Virus record (IMG/VR): IMGVR_UViG_3300019776_000172
Coordinates: 1 to 54,886 of that record
Length of the DNA: 54,886 nt
From: a virus
Direction: 5' to 3' (one strand)
The position numbers were made by a program, and so were the translations under genes. Below the pieces are notes generated by a model. The model had not been told where the DNA came from. It saw only the letters and a program-made list of their open reading frames with translations, and did no database searches. Below, one piece after another: positions 8,240 through 14,592 of this stretch. Each line of letters opens with the position of its first letter. The first letter of the stretch is position 1.

Positions 8240-8415
8240 CAGAAGTTTTCCTTGTAGAACTGGGCGATGACCGCCTCGAAATCTGCGCGGGAGAAGTCGC
8301 CGCCTTCACCATCCTCTACGATGTAGATGCCGATCTTGTCCGGCTCGTCCGCGTATGACGGGCCGATCTCAAACCGCCCGATGCGGATCGTATTTGGCTG
8401 GTCTTCATCTTCCAT
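8239..8415 (-). CDS. Small acidic protein upstream of portal
   Basis: This 58-residue protein starts MEDEDQPNTIRIGRFEIGPS and ends AVIAQFYKENF. It is coupled to the portal gene by a one-base stop/start overlap. Its N-terminus (MEDEDQ) is like that of the portal (MEDDDQ). The ribosome site AAGAGGACATCCTG overlaps the stop of the HNH gene, so the HNH gene seems to have been inserted directly before it. No family is recognised. Confidence 0.7.
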   Translation of the reverse strand: MEDEDQPNTIRIGRFEIGPSYADEPDKIGIYIVEDGEGGDFSRADFEAVIAQFYKENF

Positions 8416-8427
8416 CAGGATGTCCTC

Positions 8428-8970
8428 TTATGCCGCGTATTTTCCATCTACACCATGATTGGTGTGAAAGCCATACTTGGCCTCTGCTGCCTTGCGGCAA
8501 CGAACCGCATCTTCGAACTCAGAAAACCTTCCAAGATTTATGAGTTTTCGATTGATGCGGATTTTTGCGTTCCATTTACCAAAGGCCTTACACCAGTATA
8601 CTCCCGTAATTCCGCTCGAATTGTTTTTCATTTTTGACATGTTTCGCGCGTTTTCTGCGGAAGAAACTTCGCGTAAATTTTCAATGCGATTATTCGAAGG
8701 ATCATGGTCGATGTGGTCAATGTGAGAAGAGGGCCACATCCCATAATGCAAAGCCCACGCCACTCGATGCGCAAACACATGTTTGCCATCTATCCGTCCT
8801 TGCAGATACCCCTGCCGATGCTTTCCAGTGAGTGCTGGACGCCCAGCCCATCGAGAGTTTCTTGTACCGCACATAGTCTCAGACGCGCGCCACTTGAACT
8901 TTCCTGTGTCTGGATCGTATGCAAGAAGTTGACGCAATCTTTCAATCGAAGGTATCGCGGCGGTAGCCAT
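8428..8970 (-). CDS. HNH homing endonuclease with AP2-like domain
   Basis: This 180-residue protein has an HNH motif in the middle (HRVAWALHYG, then HIDHIDHDPSNNRIENLREV) followed by an AP2-like DNA-binding domain (NNSSGITGVYWCKAFGKWNA). This is the usual arrangement of free-standing phage homing endonucleases. It lies between large terminase and portal, in a visibly more AT-rich stretch than its neighbours. It has its own promoter-like sequence at 9037-9065 and a leader hairpin at 9004-9030. The start at 8970 (MATAAIPSIERLR) follows AAAGGACTGCTATAC; longer frames lack support. Confidence 0.88.
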   Translation of the reverse strand: MATAAIPSIERLRQLLAYDPDTGKFKWRASETMCGTRNSRWAGRPALTGKHRQGYLQGRIDGKHVFAHRVAWALHYGMWPSSHIDHIDHDPSNNRIENLREVSSAENARNMSKMKNNSSGITGVYWCKAFGKWNAKIRINRKLINLGRFSEFEDAVRCRKAAEAKYGFHTNHGVDGKYAA

Positions 8971-9003
8971 GTATAGCAGTCCTTTTGCTTGCATGTTTAG
9001 AGC

Positions 9004-9030
9004 AGGCGTAGCGTTGGTAGCGTTACGCCT
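9004..9030 (-). promoter_or_regulatory. Leader hairpin of the HNH gene
   Basis: AGGCGTA pairs with TACGCCT across 13 bases containing a second short repeat (ACGC..GC). It lies seven bases past the -10-like hexamer at 9037-9042 and about 34 bases before the HNH start, so it would form the very 5' end of a transcript from that promoter. Confidence 0.4.
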
Positions 9031-9036
9031 GTTCGC

Positions 9037-9065
9037 GTTATACCGCATGCGAGAGGCGGTCACAA
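9037..9065 (-). promoter_or_regulatory. Promoter candidate for the HNH gene
   Basis: On the minus strand, TTGTGA and TATAAC are separated by 17 bases, starting one base past the stop codon of the large terminase. It matches the sigma-70 consensus in 4/6 and 5/6 positions. It would express the homing endonuclease separately from the late operon. Confidence 0.45.
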
Positions 9066-10544
9066 TCACTGACTGTACGGATTACTGACCACGGCAGGGG
9101 GTGGTCTGTCACCCTTCCAGTCGTCTTGCTTCTTGCGTGTCAGGTCGATCAGGCGCTTGTCCATCATCAGGCGGATAGCCTGCGTGGTCTGGTCAACGTG
9201 ATCGTCGTGCTTGATGGAGCCCTCACCTGTGAACGCGCAGAGCTGTGCGATGAGGGGCTCGCACCATGTGCGCGGTCGCCCCGGGTGCTTCTCGCTCTCT
9301 GGCACCCAGACGCGGCGCTGGGCGAAGATCGGGGAGGCGATGTGCAGGCGAGACAGCTTGTCTGCCCGGCCGGGGTTGTATGCATAAGCTTGGATGCCCT
9401 CACGATCCAGCATCTGACGCAGGGAGATCCCTGAGCCCTTGTCTTCAATCAGGAGGATGTCGGGCTTGCGGCCGGACGTGATGGGCTTGCTGCCGCCGAA
9501 CATGGGCTTGATCAGGGCTTGGTCGTCGTCCTCACCATAGCGCACGTTGAGCTCTTTCTTCACGCGCTTCATGAGATCCGGCAGGCCAAGGTGATCCTCC
9601 CAGCAGTCGAGCAGCATGACATGGCTCATGCTCTTGTAGTGGAAGACACCCCAGACGCCGCACGCTGTGGGATCTGGGTCGCCCTTCTTGTCGATGCTCT
9701 TCTCGGTGTATGCCGTGTCCAGCGACATGACGATCCAGTCGAGCTTGGGCAGCGGCTTCTTGGCGGGCCAGAGGTTCAGCCAGCTCCTGCGGATGACACC
9801 CTGCTCTTCGGGGTCGATCAGCTCGCCGTATAGCTCCTGACGGCCGAGGGTCGTGCCCTCATACTGCTCCACCTGCTTGAAGAAGCTGTCTGGAAGGTTG
9901 GCCTTGTTGTCATAGGTTGAGCCAGTGACCAAGATCCGGCCCTCTTTGGGGGCGCTCAGTTTGCGGATGATGTCCTTGGGCTTGGGCGTTGTCGTCCATA
10001 GCACCTGAGGGTTGGTGCCCAGACGCAGACCAAACATGAACATGTCCCATGTGTCTTGGTCGTACTGCCATGCCGCAAGCTCGTCGAGCCAGCCACGACA
10101 ATGCTGTGGGCCGCGCAGTCGCTCAGGCTTCTCAGCGGTGAAGCCACGGATGGTTGTCACGCCGCCCGCGATGTTCTTCATGTTGATGATCAGGTCAGAC
10201 TTGTTGTAATCGACCAGCAGCTCAGGGGGCAGCACGGACATGATACCGCTCTCACCCTCAAAGCATGTGAACTTCACGTCCTGATAGGTTGGCGCGATGA
10301 CGGCGCTGTCGAAGCCCGTCGGATCTTCATAGGCCGCGCGGCAGATCCACTCAGCGCCGACACGGGTCTTGCCGAAGCCACGCCCTGCCAGATAGCCGCA
10401 CTCACTCCAGCCACCCTCAGGCACGATCTGGTTGGGCCGAGCGGTCTCTGCCCACTTGCTCTGCCAGCTCAAATAGATCTGCTGCTCAAGAGTGAGCAAC
10501 GCAGCAATTTGCTCAGGGCTCGCGGTGGTGAGGAGATCGGTCAT
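9066..10544 (-). CDS. terL: Terminase large subunit
   Basis: This 492-residue packaging motor has a Walker A at residues 54-60 (GRGFGKT) and a Walker B with catalytic Glu at about 151-155 (GWLDE). The coupling segment follows (PQVLWTTTPKPKDIIRKL). The RNase H-like nuclease has acidic residues in DWIVMSLDTAY, ILLIEDKGSG and KHDDHVDQTTQAIRLMM. It translocates and cuts concatemeric DNA at the portal. The ATG at 10544 overlaps the stop of the upstream 77-residue gene. The length is normal for the family and the gene is intact; the next gene downstream is the inserted HNH gene. Confidence 0.96.
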   Translation of the reverse strand: MTDLLTTASPEQIAALLTLEQQIYLSWQSKWAETARPNQIVPEGGWSECGYLAGRGFGKTRVGAEWICRAAYEDPTGFDSAVIAPTYQDVKFTCFEGESGIMSVLPPELLVDYNKSDLIINMKNIAGGVTTIRGFTAEKPERLRGPQHCRGWLDELAAWQYDQDTWDMFMFGLRLGTNPQVLWTTTPKPKDIIRKLSAPKEGRILVTGSTYDNKANLPDSFFKQVEQYEGTTLGRQELYGELIDPEEQGVIRRSWLNLWPAKKPLPKLDWIVMSLDTAYTEKSIDKKGDPDPTACGVWGVFHYKSMSHVMLLDCWEDHLGLPDLMKRVKKELNVRYGEDDDQALIKPMFGGSKPITSGRKPDILLIEDKGSGISLRQMLDREGIQAYAYNPGRADKLSRLHIASPIFAQRRVWVPESEKHPGRPRTWCEPLIAQLCAFTGEGSIKHDDHVDQTTQAIRLMMDKRLIDLTRKKQDDWKGDRPPPAVVSNPYSQ

Positions 10545-10777
10545 CAGTCTATGATCGTCGTCTTGGCGTATTCGAGAGCGCCAAACAAACGCCAGCGGTC
10601 ATCGAAGGTTGCGTATCGCTCGAAGACTTTCTCCTCGGCGTCATGCACGACAATCACAATCTCGGTAATATGCCCCTTCTCGCAGCGGTCGGCGATCTCA
10701 CGCAGGCGTTGCGCTGTCTCCTCCATGTCCTGAGCGCGCTGCGTCTTCAGGTTAATGACGTTCATGAAGCTAGGCAT
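10544..10777 (-). CDS. Small protein between terminase genes
   Basis: This 77-residue protein has a helical N-terminus (AQDMEETAQRLREIADRCEK) and a beta segment, EIVIVVHDAEEKVFERYATF. It sits between the terminase subunits with coding overlaps on both sides. Starts at 10777 or 10765 (MNVINLK) are both possible; the first overlaps the upstream stop by eight bases. A terminase accessory role is possible from position alone. Confidence 0.65.
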   Translation of the reverse strand: MPSFMNVINLKTQRAQDMEETAQRLREIADRCEKGHITEIVIVVHDAEEKVFERYATFDDRWRLFGALEYAKTTIID

Positions 10778-10943
10778 TCCGGTATAACGTCAACGCATCG
10801 CGCAGTTGCAGGTTCATCTCGCGGATCTTGTCGTAGCGGTCGTTGGCCTGATCCAGTGCTTGGTTCAGCGCGGCGCACTCGCATGCGACCTGACCGAGCC
10901 GGGTCTCCAGCTCCCTGATGCGACGCCATGGGTTCCAGATCAT
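10770..10943 (-). CDS. Short coiled-coil protein
   Basis: This 57-residue frame starts MIWNPWRRIRELETRLGQVA and continues as one amphipathic heptad-like helix to RDALTLYRNA. Its ATG overlaps the stop of the small terminase (ATGA), which supports expression by coupling. It resembles small coiled-coil proteins of phage packaging modules; the function is unknown. Confidence 0.65.
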   Translation of the reverse strand: MIWNPWRRIRELETRLGQVACECAALNQALDQANDRYDKIREMNLQLRDALTLYRNA

Positions 10944-11386
10944 TGGGAGGCCTTCTTCTCGCGCACCATAGCAGCGGCCGTCTTGAGGGCATCTTGCACC
11001 TCAGGCGGGCTGACTATACCCACCTGACCGCTGTGATCGACGTTCTTGCTCTCACGCCAATCCTTGGGGAAGCGGGCGGCCATGGATCTGGCCCAAAGAG
11101 CGTTCTGGAACTTGTCTGCGAAGAGGGCGATGCGGCCCTGTTTCTCCCACCAAGACTGGGAAAGTTGCATTGCTTGGGTAAAGGCTTCCAAAAACTCGGG
11201 ATGCTTGTCGGGCCAATTGGTCTCAAGCGTGTCTCTCTTCACGCCGATCTCTGCTGCCATTTCGACGACTGAATAGCCTTGGGCCCCCATGCGTAGGACT
11301 TCCTCACAATACTTGGGATCGTACTTTGTGGGTCGACCGAAGGCATTCTTGTATGGGAGGGGCTTGCCGTATTCGTCTTCATTCAT
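10940..11386 (-). CDS. terS: Terminase small subunit
   Basis: This 148-residue protein immediately precedes the packaging genes. Its N-terminal DNA-binding part is a helix-turn-helix of the GRPTKYDPKYCEEVLRMGAQ type continuing YSVVEMAAEIGVKRDTLETN, typical of small terminase subunits that recognise the packaging site. Trp- and Gln-rich helices follow (SQSWWEKQGRIALFADKFQN). The start at 11386 follows GGAG with a seven-base spacer. The frame stays open to 11575 but that extension covers the 11455-11491 hairpin and has no ribosome site, so it is not used here. Confidence 0.82.
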   Translation of the reverse strand: MNEDEYGKPLPYKNAFGRPTKYDPKYCEEVLRMGAQGYSVVEMAAEIGVKRDTLETNWPDKHPEFLEAFTQAMQLSQSWWEKQGRIALFADKFQNALWARSMAARFPKDWRESKNVDHSGQVGIVSPPEVQDALKTAAAMVREKKASQ

Positions 11387-11454
11387 CGCGTGCTCCGTAT
11401 CGGGACAGTGCTTCCGACTGGAGCCTATGTAACTCTTGGGGTACTGCGATGCAA

Positions 11455-11491
11455 TGGGGCGATGATGTAGAGCCCAATTACACCACCGCCC
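11455..11491 (-). ncRNA. Structured element D: 14-bp RNA hairpin
   Basis: In minus-strand RNA, GGGGCGGTGGTGTA pairs completely with TACATCATCGCCCC (two G-U pairs) around a nine-base loop. On the plus strand the same positions give A-C mismatches, so the fold is specific to minus-strand RNA. It ends in CCCCATT like elements A and C, about 70 bases before terS. Confidence 0.5.
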
Positions 11492-11582
11492 CGGCACGTT
11501 GGATGGCGGAACCCCCGAAACGCTCATCCTACTGACATATACCATAAAGCCATTTGTGTTGTCGGGATGGGACATGGAATAA

Positions 11583-11618
11583 ATGGGGTGGCGGGATTAG
11601 TGCCCAACTCCACCCCAT
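11583..11618 (-). ncRNA. Structured element C: 9-bp hairpin with inner stem
   Basis: ATGGGGTGG pairs perfectly with CCACCCCAT. The 18-base interior contains a second GGG/CCC pairing. It is one of four consecutive hairpins in the leader before terS. Confidence 0.5.
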
Positions 11619-11625
11619 CCAAGAA

Positions 11626-11651
11626 CGAGGGAGTGCCACGGTTGTCCCTCG
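11626..11651 (-). ncRNA. Structured element B: 7-bp hairpin
   Basis: CGAGGGA pairs perfectly with TCCCTCG around a 12-base loop. It lies 11 bases from element A and seven bases from element C. Confidence 0.45.
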
Positions 11652-11662
11652 CCTCTTTCAAT

Positions 11663-11716
11663 GGGGTGAGTGCTGATCAGCTAAGTCACCGGGATCTCCC
11701 AGCGACATCTCACCCC
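11663..11716 (-). ncRNA. Structured element A: three-way junction
   Basis: In minus-strand RNA the outer stem GGGGTGAG/CTCACCCC encloses two arms. The first is nine base pairs (GTCGCTGGG with CCCGGTGAC, two G-U pairs, AGAT loop). The second is GCT-GATC-AGC. The pairing covers nearly all bases of the 54-base segment, which suggests a selected RNA fold. Confidence 0.5.
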
Positions 11717-11735
11717 GCCTTGGACCGGCAATTGA

Positions 11736-11764
11736 TGTTTACGATGCCATTTTGTGCGCGTCAA
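11736..11764 (-). promoter_or_regulatory. Promoter candidate for the structured leader and terS
   Basis: On the minus strand, TTGACG is followed after 17 bases by TAAACA. The -35 matches 5/6 and the -10 matches 3/6 of the sigma-70 consensus. It lies just past the tRNA-Thr 3' end and would drive the structured leader and packaging genes. Confidence 0.35.
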
Positions 11765-11769
11765 TTATC

Positions 11770-11843
11770 TGGTGCCAGATGTAGGGATCGAACCTACGTC
11801 ACCGGGTTACAAAGCCGGGGTAATTCCATTATACTAATCTGGC
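11770..11843 (-). tRNA. tRNA-Thr (anticodon TGT)
   Basis: This is 74 bases with encoded CCA. The acceptor GCCAGAT/ATCTGGC pairs perfectly, as does the T-arm GTAGG/CCTAC around TTCGATC. The anticodon loop is TTTGTAA (anticodon TGT, reads ACA). The D-arm is short (GTA/TAC), and the last anticodon-stem pair is a C-C mismatch, so it may be slightly degenerate. Its first base directly follows the last base of tRNA-Pro. Confidence 0.88.
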
Positions 11844-11919
11844 TGGTCTGGGTGACAGGACTTGAACCTACAACCTCGTGCGCCCAAAGCACGCGCTCTA
11901 CCACTTGAGCTACACCCAG
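11844..11919 (-). tRNA. tRNA-Pro (anticodon TGG)
   Basis: This is 76 bases with encoded CCA. The acceptor is CTGGGTG/CACCCAG, the D-arm GCTC/GAGC, the anticodon arm CGTGC-TTTGGGC-GCACG (anticodon TGG, reads CCA), and the T-loop TTCAAGT. All four arms are present. The CCA end abuts tRNA-Thr with no spacer, so one endonucleolytic cut would produce both ends. Confidence 0.9.
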
Positions 11920-11989
11920 ATGCGGGCGCAGCAATGCCACGCCCTTAGAGTGTCGGTCGGGGGAGATGCGTTCGGTTGGTCATGCGGTC

Positions 11990-12018
11990 TCTATAGCGGC
12001 ATGGGCCATTCAAGTAAA
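11990..12018 (-). promoter_or_regulatory. Promoter candidate for the tRNA genes
   Basis: On the minus strand, TTTACT and TATAGA are separated by 17 bases, about 70 bases upstream of tRNA-Pro. Both hexamers match sigma-70 in 4/6 positions. Following directly after the 12023-12046 hairpin, it would start a new transcript for tRNAs and possibly the packaging operon. Confidence 0.4.
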
Positions 12019-12022
12019 GGTT

Positions 12023-12046
12023 GGCATACGTTTGACCCGGTATGCC
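12023..12046 (-). terminator. Hairpin at the end of the leftward early operon
   Basis: GGCATAC pairs perfectly with GTATGCC around a 10-base loop, and on the minus strand AACCTTTACTT follows. It lies 25 bases past the stop of the last early gene (12071) and directly before the tRNA promoter candidate, so it plausibly ends early transcription. Confidence 0.45.
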
Positions 12047-12070
12047 AGCGAGCGGGACTTCCACGCTTGC

Positions 12071-12427
12071 CTATAAGGCGGGGCTGAGGGGGGTGGAAGT
12101 CTTTTCCTTAATCTCGTTGAGCAGTTGCAGGCGGTCCTCATAGTAATCGGGCCACTTCTCGTGCAGCGTGAGGATGCGGTCCCTGATGCGGATCATGCGA
12201 GCGGCGGCATCGTTCGTCTGGCGCTCGATGTCCCTCCCCTCCTCTCCTCCCATGAATGCAGTTGCTGACAGATCATAATGCTCAATGAGGGCGCTGGCAA
12301 ATGCCATGAGCAGGCTGTTGAGGTCGAGCTTATATTGCCGCGCGGCCTCCTCTGTGTCTTGGTTCACCTTGTCGGCGATGTCGTCGAGGCTCTTGAGCCA
12401 CTGCTCGCGGGTTAGTGGTGTCGCCAT
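12071..12427 (-). CDS. Hypothetical helical protein
   Basis: This is the last gene of the leftward early operon: 118 residues, mainly charged helices (EQWLKSLDDIADKVNQDTEE and MIRIRDRILTLHEKWPDYYE). The start follows GGGGAGATAACC, a strong ribosome site. No family is recognised, and it has no signal peptide or membrane segment. Confidence 0.7.
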   Translation of the reverse strand: MATPLTREQWLKSLDDIADKVNQDTEEAARQYKLDLNSLLMAFASALIEHYDLSATAFMGGEEGRDIERQTNDAAARMIRIRDRILTLHEKWPDYYEDRLQLLNEIKEKTSTPLSPAL

Positions 12428-12429
12428 GG

Positions 12430-12753
12430 TTATCTCCCCTTGATGGCGTCGTAGATGTCGAGCTTGTACTGCGCCACCAAGCCGTAGTGATAGCCGTTGC
12501 GCAACTCATGCTCGATGGCCTCTGCGGTTGTTTCCTCTGGCTCCCAAGAATGCTCAAGGCCGTAGCAAGAGCAGTGAGATCCCTGCACCCGATAAAGCTT
12601 GTCATCCTGTTTGTAGATCACCAGACCTTCACCCTCATAGCCGTCCACGTCATAGCAGGCGAAGAGGACATCGGGCTCGGGCATTTCAATTGAGAAGTTG
12701 AACTGGACACTGGCCCAGCCCTCCTCTGCGAAACCACCAAAATACTTGGTCAT
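12430..12753 (-). CDS. Conserved small phage protein
   Basis: This 107-residue protein starts MTKYFGGFAEEGWASVQFNF and carries a CSCYG motif followed by LEHSWEPEETTAEAIEHEL. This layout is common in small accessory proteins of phages of many hosts, of unknown role. The ATG at 12753 is preceded by GAGGACGATTGACC and overlaps the upstream stop; a TTG six bases earlier is less likely. Confidence 0.7.
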   Translation of the reverse strand: MTKYFGGFAEEGWASVQFNFSIEMPEPDVLFACYDVDGYEGEGLVIYKQDDKLYRVQGSHCSCYGLEHSWEPEETTAEAIEHELRNGYHYGLVAQYKLDIYDAIKGR

Positions 12754-12755
12754 GG

Positions 12756-13022
12756 TCAATCGTCCTCGTTGTCAAAGTCAACAATCACCTTGATGCCCGC
12801 CTTGCGCAGATCCGTGACAGACATGACGCTGGTGAGCTTTTCGACAAGCACCTCAAGCTTTAAGATCTGATCACGGTCATTTTGCCTGTTTACATATGCG
12901 ATGTCGCAGTGCTGGCGGTACTCATGGTTTAATTTCTCATACTCGGCCGTGAGGCGATCAAGCTTCCACTTGAGAAGCTCGATGCTGTCGTCCGGCGTGT
13001 CTTCGGTCATGGGCTCGGTCAT
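12756..13022 (-). CDS. Hypothetical coiled-coil protein
   Basis: This 88-residue protein has one long helix (LLKWKLDRLTAEYEKLNHEY) and an acidic C-terminus (VDFDNEDD). The ATG at 13022 overlaps the stop of the upstream gene; an in-frame ATG at 13010 is an alternative. Function unknown. Confidence 0.6.
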   Translation of the reverse strand: MTEPMTEDTPDDSIELLKWKLDRLTAEYEKLNHEYRQHCDIAYVNRQNDRDQILKLEVLVEKLTSVMSVTDLRKAGIKVIVDFDNEDD

Positions 13023-13273
13023 TGTCCCTGCCCCTTAATGGCGATGGCTTCTTCGTACAGGTGATTGTACAAGGTCCGAAGCGTGTTGATGCGGTCATAG
13101 TGGATCTGGCGGTCTGACATGCAACGCTCAGTGTCACCGGGATAGTCTCTACCGTTGGGCGTCACTTGCTTGAGGGCCTCGATCACGTCGTTGATGTGGT
13201 CCAAAGCCTCAAGTCGCGGGTTGACCAAATCGTCCTTGCTGCTGCCATTGATGTTGATGACGGGCTTGATCAT
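13019..13273 (-). CDS. Hypothetical protein
   Basis: This 84-residue protein starts MIKPVININGSSKDDLVNPR, with an alpha-helical middle (LDHINDVIEALKQV) and C-terminal helix (LRTLYNHLYEEAIAIKG). It is linked by four-base overlaps to both neighbours. It resembles short phage proteins that begin with an MI-x-I-N-G-T type strand. Function unknown. Confidence 0.65.
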   Translation of the reverse strand: MIKPVININGSSKDDLVNPRLEALDHINDVIEALKQVTPNGRDYPGDTERCMSDRQIHYDRINTLRTLYNHLYEEAIAIKGQGQ

Positions 13274-13542
13274 TCTGCTGCTCCCGGCTGGCCTGAGAGC
13301 CAGTCCTGATAGTCTTCGTTGGCGTATTCGAAGACGGTGCTGTCAACCAGTGCGTTGAAGGTGTCTTCGGTCAGACCGTGGGGCACTTCGACGTACTCTT
13401 CGGTGTCGAGGATCTCCTGCCAGAGGACAGCGAAGTGACGGTCGCCATCATATTCGTAGATGGTCTTCACGTCGCACTGGCGCTCGGCCTTGGCGTCTTC
13501 CCAAGTGACGGTCACTGTGCGCTCTAAGGTTGCCGTGCTCAT
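13270..13542 (-). CDS. Hypothetical protein
   Basis: This 90-residue acidic protein has an N-terminal beta stretch (TLERTVTVTWEDAKAERQCD) and a C-terminal half rich in Asp/Glu and aromatics (NEDYQDWLSGQPGAAE). The ATG at 13542 follows GGGAGACAGAGAA. It overlaps the stop of the upstream gene. No family is recognised. Confidence 0.65.
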   Translation of the reverse strand: MSTATLERTVTVTWEDAKAERQCDVKTIYEYDGDRHFAVLWQEILDTEEYVEVPHGLTEDTFNALVDSTVFEYANEDYQDWLSGQPGAAE

Positions 13543-13766
13543 TTCTCTGTCTCCCAGCTATTGATGTTTGAGATTGGTACTCGGATGCCGTAATGTTCGG
13601 CGTCGTGGCGCTCGATGCTCCCAGCCGGGAAGGTGGCCGGATCAACCCAGCGGTTCTTGTCGTCACCGAGGATGCGTTGGGTGCGGGCCCCTGCGGGAAC
13701 GGTGACAGTGCCACGGTGCCCGTAGGTGTGGACGAAGCCCTCCTTGACGGTTGTGTAAACGATCAT
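13539..13766 (-). CDS. Hypothetical small beta protein
   Basis: This 75-residue protein begins MIVYTTVKEGFVHTYGHRGT. The start at 13766 follows GGAGGCTGCACG; the longer upstream frame overlaps the previous gene and lacks such a site. It looks like a compact, mainly beta fold. Function unknown. Confidence 0.65.
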   Translation of the reverse strand: MIVYTTVKEGFVHTYGHRGTVTVPAGARTQRILGDDKNRWVDPATFPAGSIERHDAEHYGIRVPISNINSWETEK

Positions 13767-14074
13767 CGTGCAGCCTCCAGCTTGGCGTTGATCTCGGCCC
13801 ACTGAGCCTTTTCGTATGCGTCCCACTTGGCGAGCTGCTTGTTCCAGCTATACTCGGTCAATCCACGGGGAGACAGCTCCTCCTGATAGTTGCGGCTGGT
13901 GACCGGCTTGCCTGCGAGGCGCTTGGCGTAGCGGATCTTGGCGAGGGCATCCAAGCGGGCCTTGTGCGTGTCGTAGCCAGCGATCCCGTCACGGGACTTA
14001 ACCGCGTAGTAATGAATAATCCAAACACGGGCGATGTCGCGGTGTCTGATGATGTCTGCCTGTTCAATTGCCAT
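13763..14074 (-). CDS. Hypothetical basic helical protein
   Basis: This 103-residue protein has a basic middle (HKARLDALAKIRYAKRLAGK) and a helical C-terminus rich in Trp and Lys. It starts at the ATG at 14074 after AGGAGACACAAA. It is preceded by a GC hairpin (14090-14105) of the kind repeated before several early genes. No family is recognised. Confidence 0.65.
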   Translation of the reverse strand: MAIEQADIIRHRDIARVWIIHYYAVKSRDGIAGYDTHKARLDALAKIRYAKRLAGKPVTSRNYQEELSPRGLTEYSWNKQLAKWDAYEKAQWAEINAKLEAAR

Positions 14075-14089
14075 TTTGTGTCTCCTGTG

Positions 14090-14105
14090 GGGGCCCGAAG
14101 GCCCC
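14090..14105 (-). promoter_or_regulatory. Start-associated hairpin, copy 1
   Basis: GGGGCC-TTCG-GGCCCC stem-loop in minus-strand RNA, followed by CCACAGGAGACACAAA and the start codon at 14074. It belongs to a set of seven such hairpin plus ribosome-site modules (14090, 14525, 17775, 20104, 20562, 27447, 27699). Confidence 0.6.
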
Positions 14106-14110
14106 GCTCC

Positions 14111-14506
14111 TTACTTAAAACGAAGTTGGCTGTAGCTGGCAGCGCGGGGTTCGTGCAGCGCAGCAAGGCTTTTGCGGATGGAGTTCTTGTAGCCTTCGCC
14201 TGCGGTGTCGTTCTGGAGGCAACGCTCGAAGTGAGCGGTCTCGCTGACGAGGATGTTATCGGCGAGGGCGAGGGCGGCGGCAGCGGCCTCAGCGTCCGTC
14301 ATGCGAGCGAAGGTGCCAGCGTTACCGATCTCGGCGCGGGCCGGGATGAAGTGGCGACCCATTTCTTCGCCCGTTTCAGCGTCGGTCAAAACCATCTGCT
14401 TCTTGCCGCACGAATACACAATGGCGTGACGGAAGAATACGGTGCCCTTGCGATCCCAGTCGCTGATGTAGGTTACTTCGTCGCCCTTGTTGAATGCCTT
14501 GGTCAT
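14111..14506 (-). CDS. Hypothetical protein with SH3-like N-terminus
   Basis: This 131-residue protein starts MTKAFNKGDEVTYISDWDRK, the kind of beginning seen in small SH3-like barrels, and continues with helices to the C-terminus (SIRKSLAALHEPRAASYSQL). The ATG at 14506 lies nine bases after GGAG and is preferred over the ATG at 14512, which is too close. It is first in a sub-operon controlled by the 14525 hairpin cassette and palindrome 14570-14583. Confidence 0.65.
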   Translation of the reverse strand: MTKAFNKGDEVTYISDWDRKGTVFFRHAIVYSCGKKQMVLTDAETGEEMGRHFIPARAEIGNAGTFARMTDAEAAAAALALADNILVSETAHFERCLQNDTAGEGYKNSIRKSLAALHEPRAASYSQLRFK

Positions 14507-14524
14507 GTTCATTCTCCGAGTTGT

Positions 14525-14538
14525 GGGGCCGAAGCCCC
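14525..14538 (-). promoter_or_regulatory. Start-associated hairpin, copy 2
   Basis: GGGGC-TTCG-GCCCC stem-loop followed by ACAACTCGGAGA and the starts at 14512/14506. Upstream GTCAAC is shared with the 17775 copy. It is part of a longer homologous cassette that includes the palindrome 14570-14583. Confidence 0.65.
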
Positions 14539-14569
14539 GTTGACCCACCCTCTTTGAACGAGATTTACT

Positions 14570-14583
14570 CCCATTGCAATGGG
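14570..14583. promoter_or_regulatory. 14-bp perfect palindrome, operator candidate
   Basis: CCCATTGCAATGGG, centred on TTGCAA, is followed on the minus strand by AGTAAATC and, 33 bases on, by the GTCAACGGGGC hairpin. The same order occurs at 17819-17832 before another gene, which suggests an operator overlapping a promoter -35 region. Confidence 0.5.
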
Positions 14584-14592
14584 AAAAATGCA

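Larger units (their letters stand above)
11387..11769 (-). other. 383-base non-coding leader before terS, highly structured
   Basis: No convincing protein gene is present on either strand. The stretch holds four strong inverted repeats (11455-11491, 11583-11618, 11626-11651, 11663-11716) and a promoter-like element at 11736-11764. Lying between the tRNA genes and terS, it could be a packaging site, a structured non-coding RNA or a late-operon leader. Confidence 0.6.

Noticed and set aside
11387-11575. N-terminal extension of the small terminase from the ATG at 11575
   Set aside because: The extension passes through the 11455-11491 hairpin, has no ribosome site, and gives a sequence unlike small terminases; 11386 has a clear GGAG site.
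11567-12087. Plus-strand frames across the tRNA region
   Set aside because: They read through the two tRNA genes in antisense and have no coding features.
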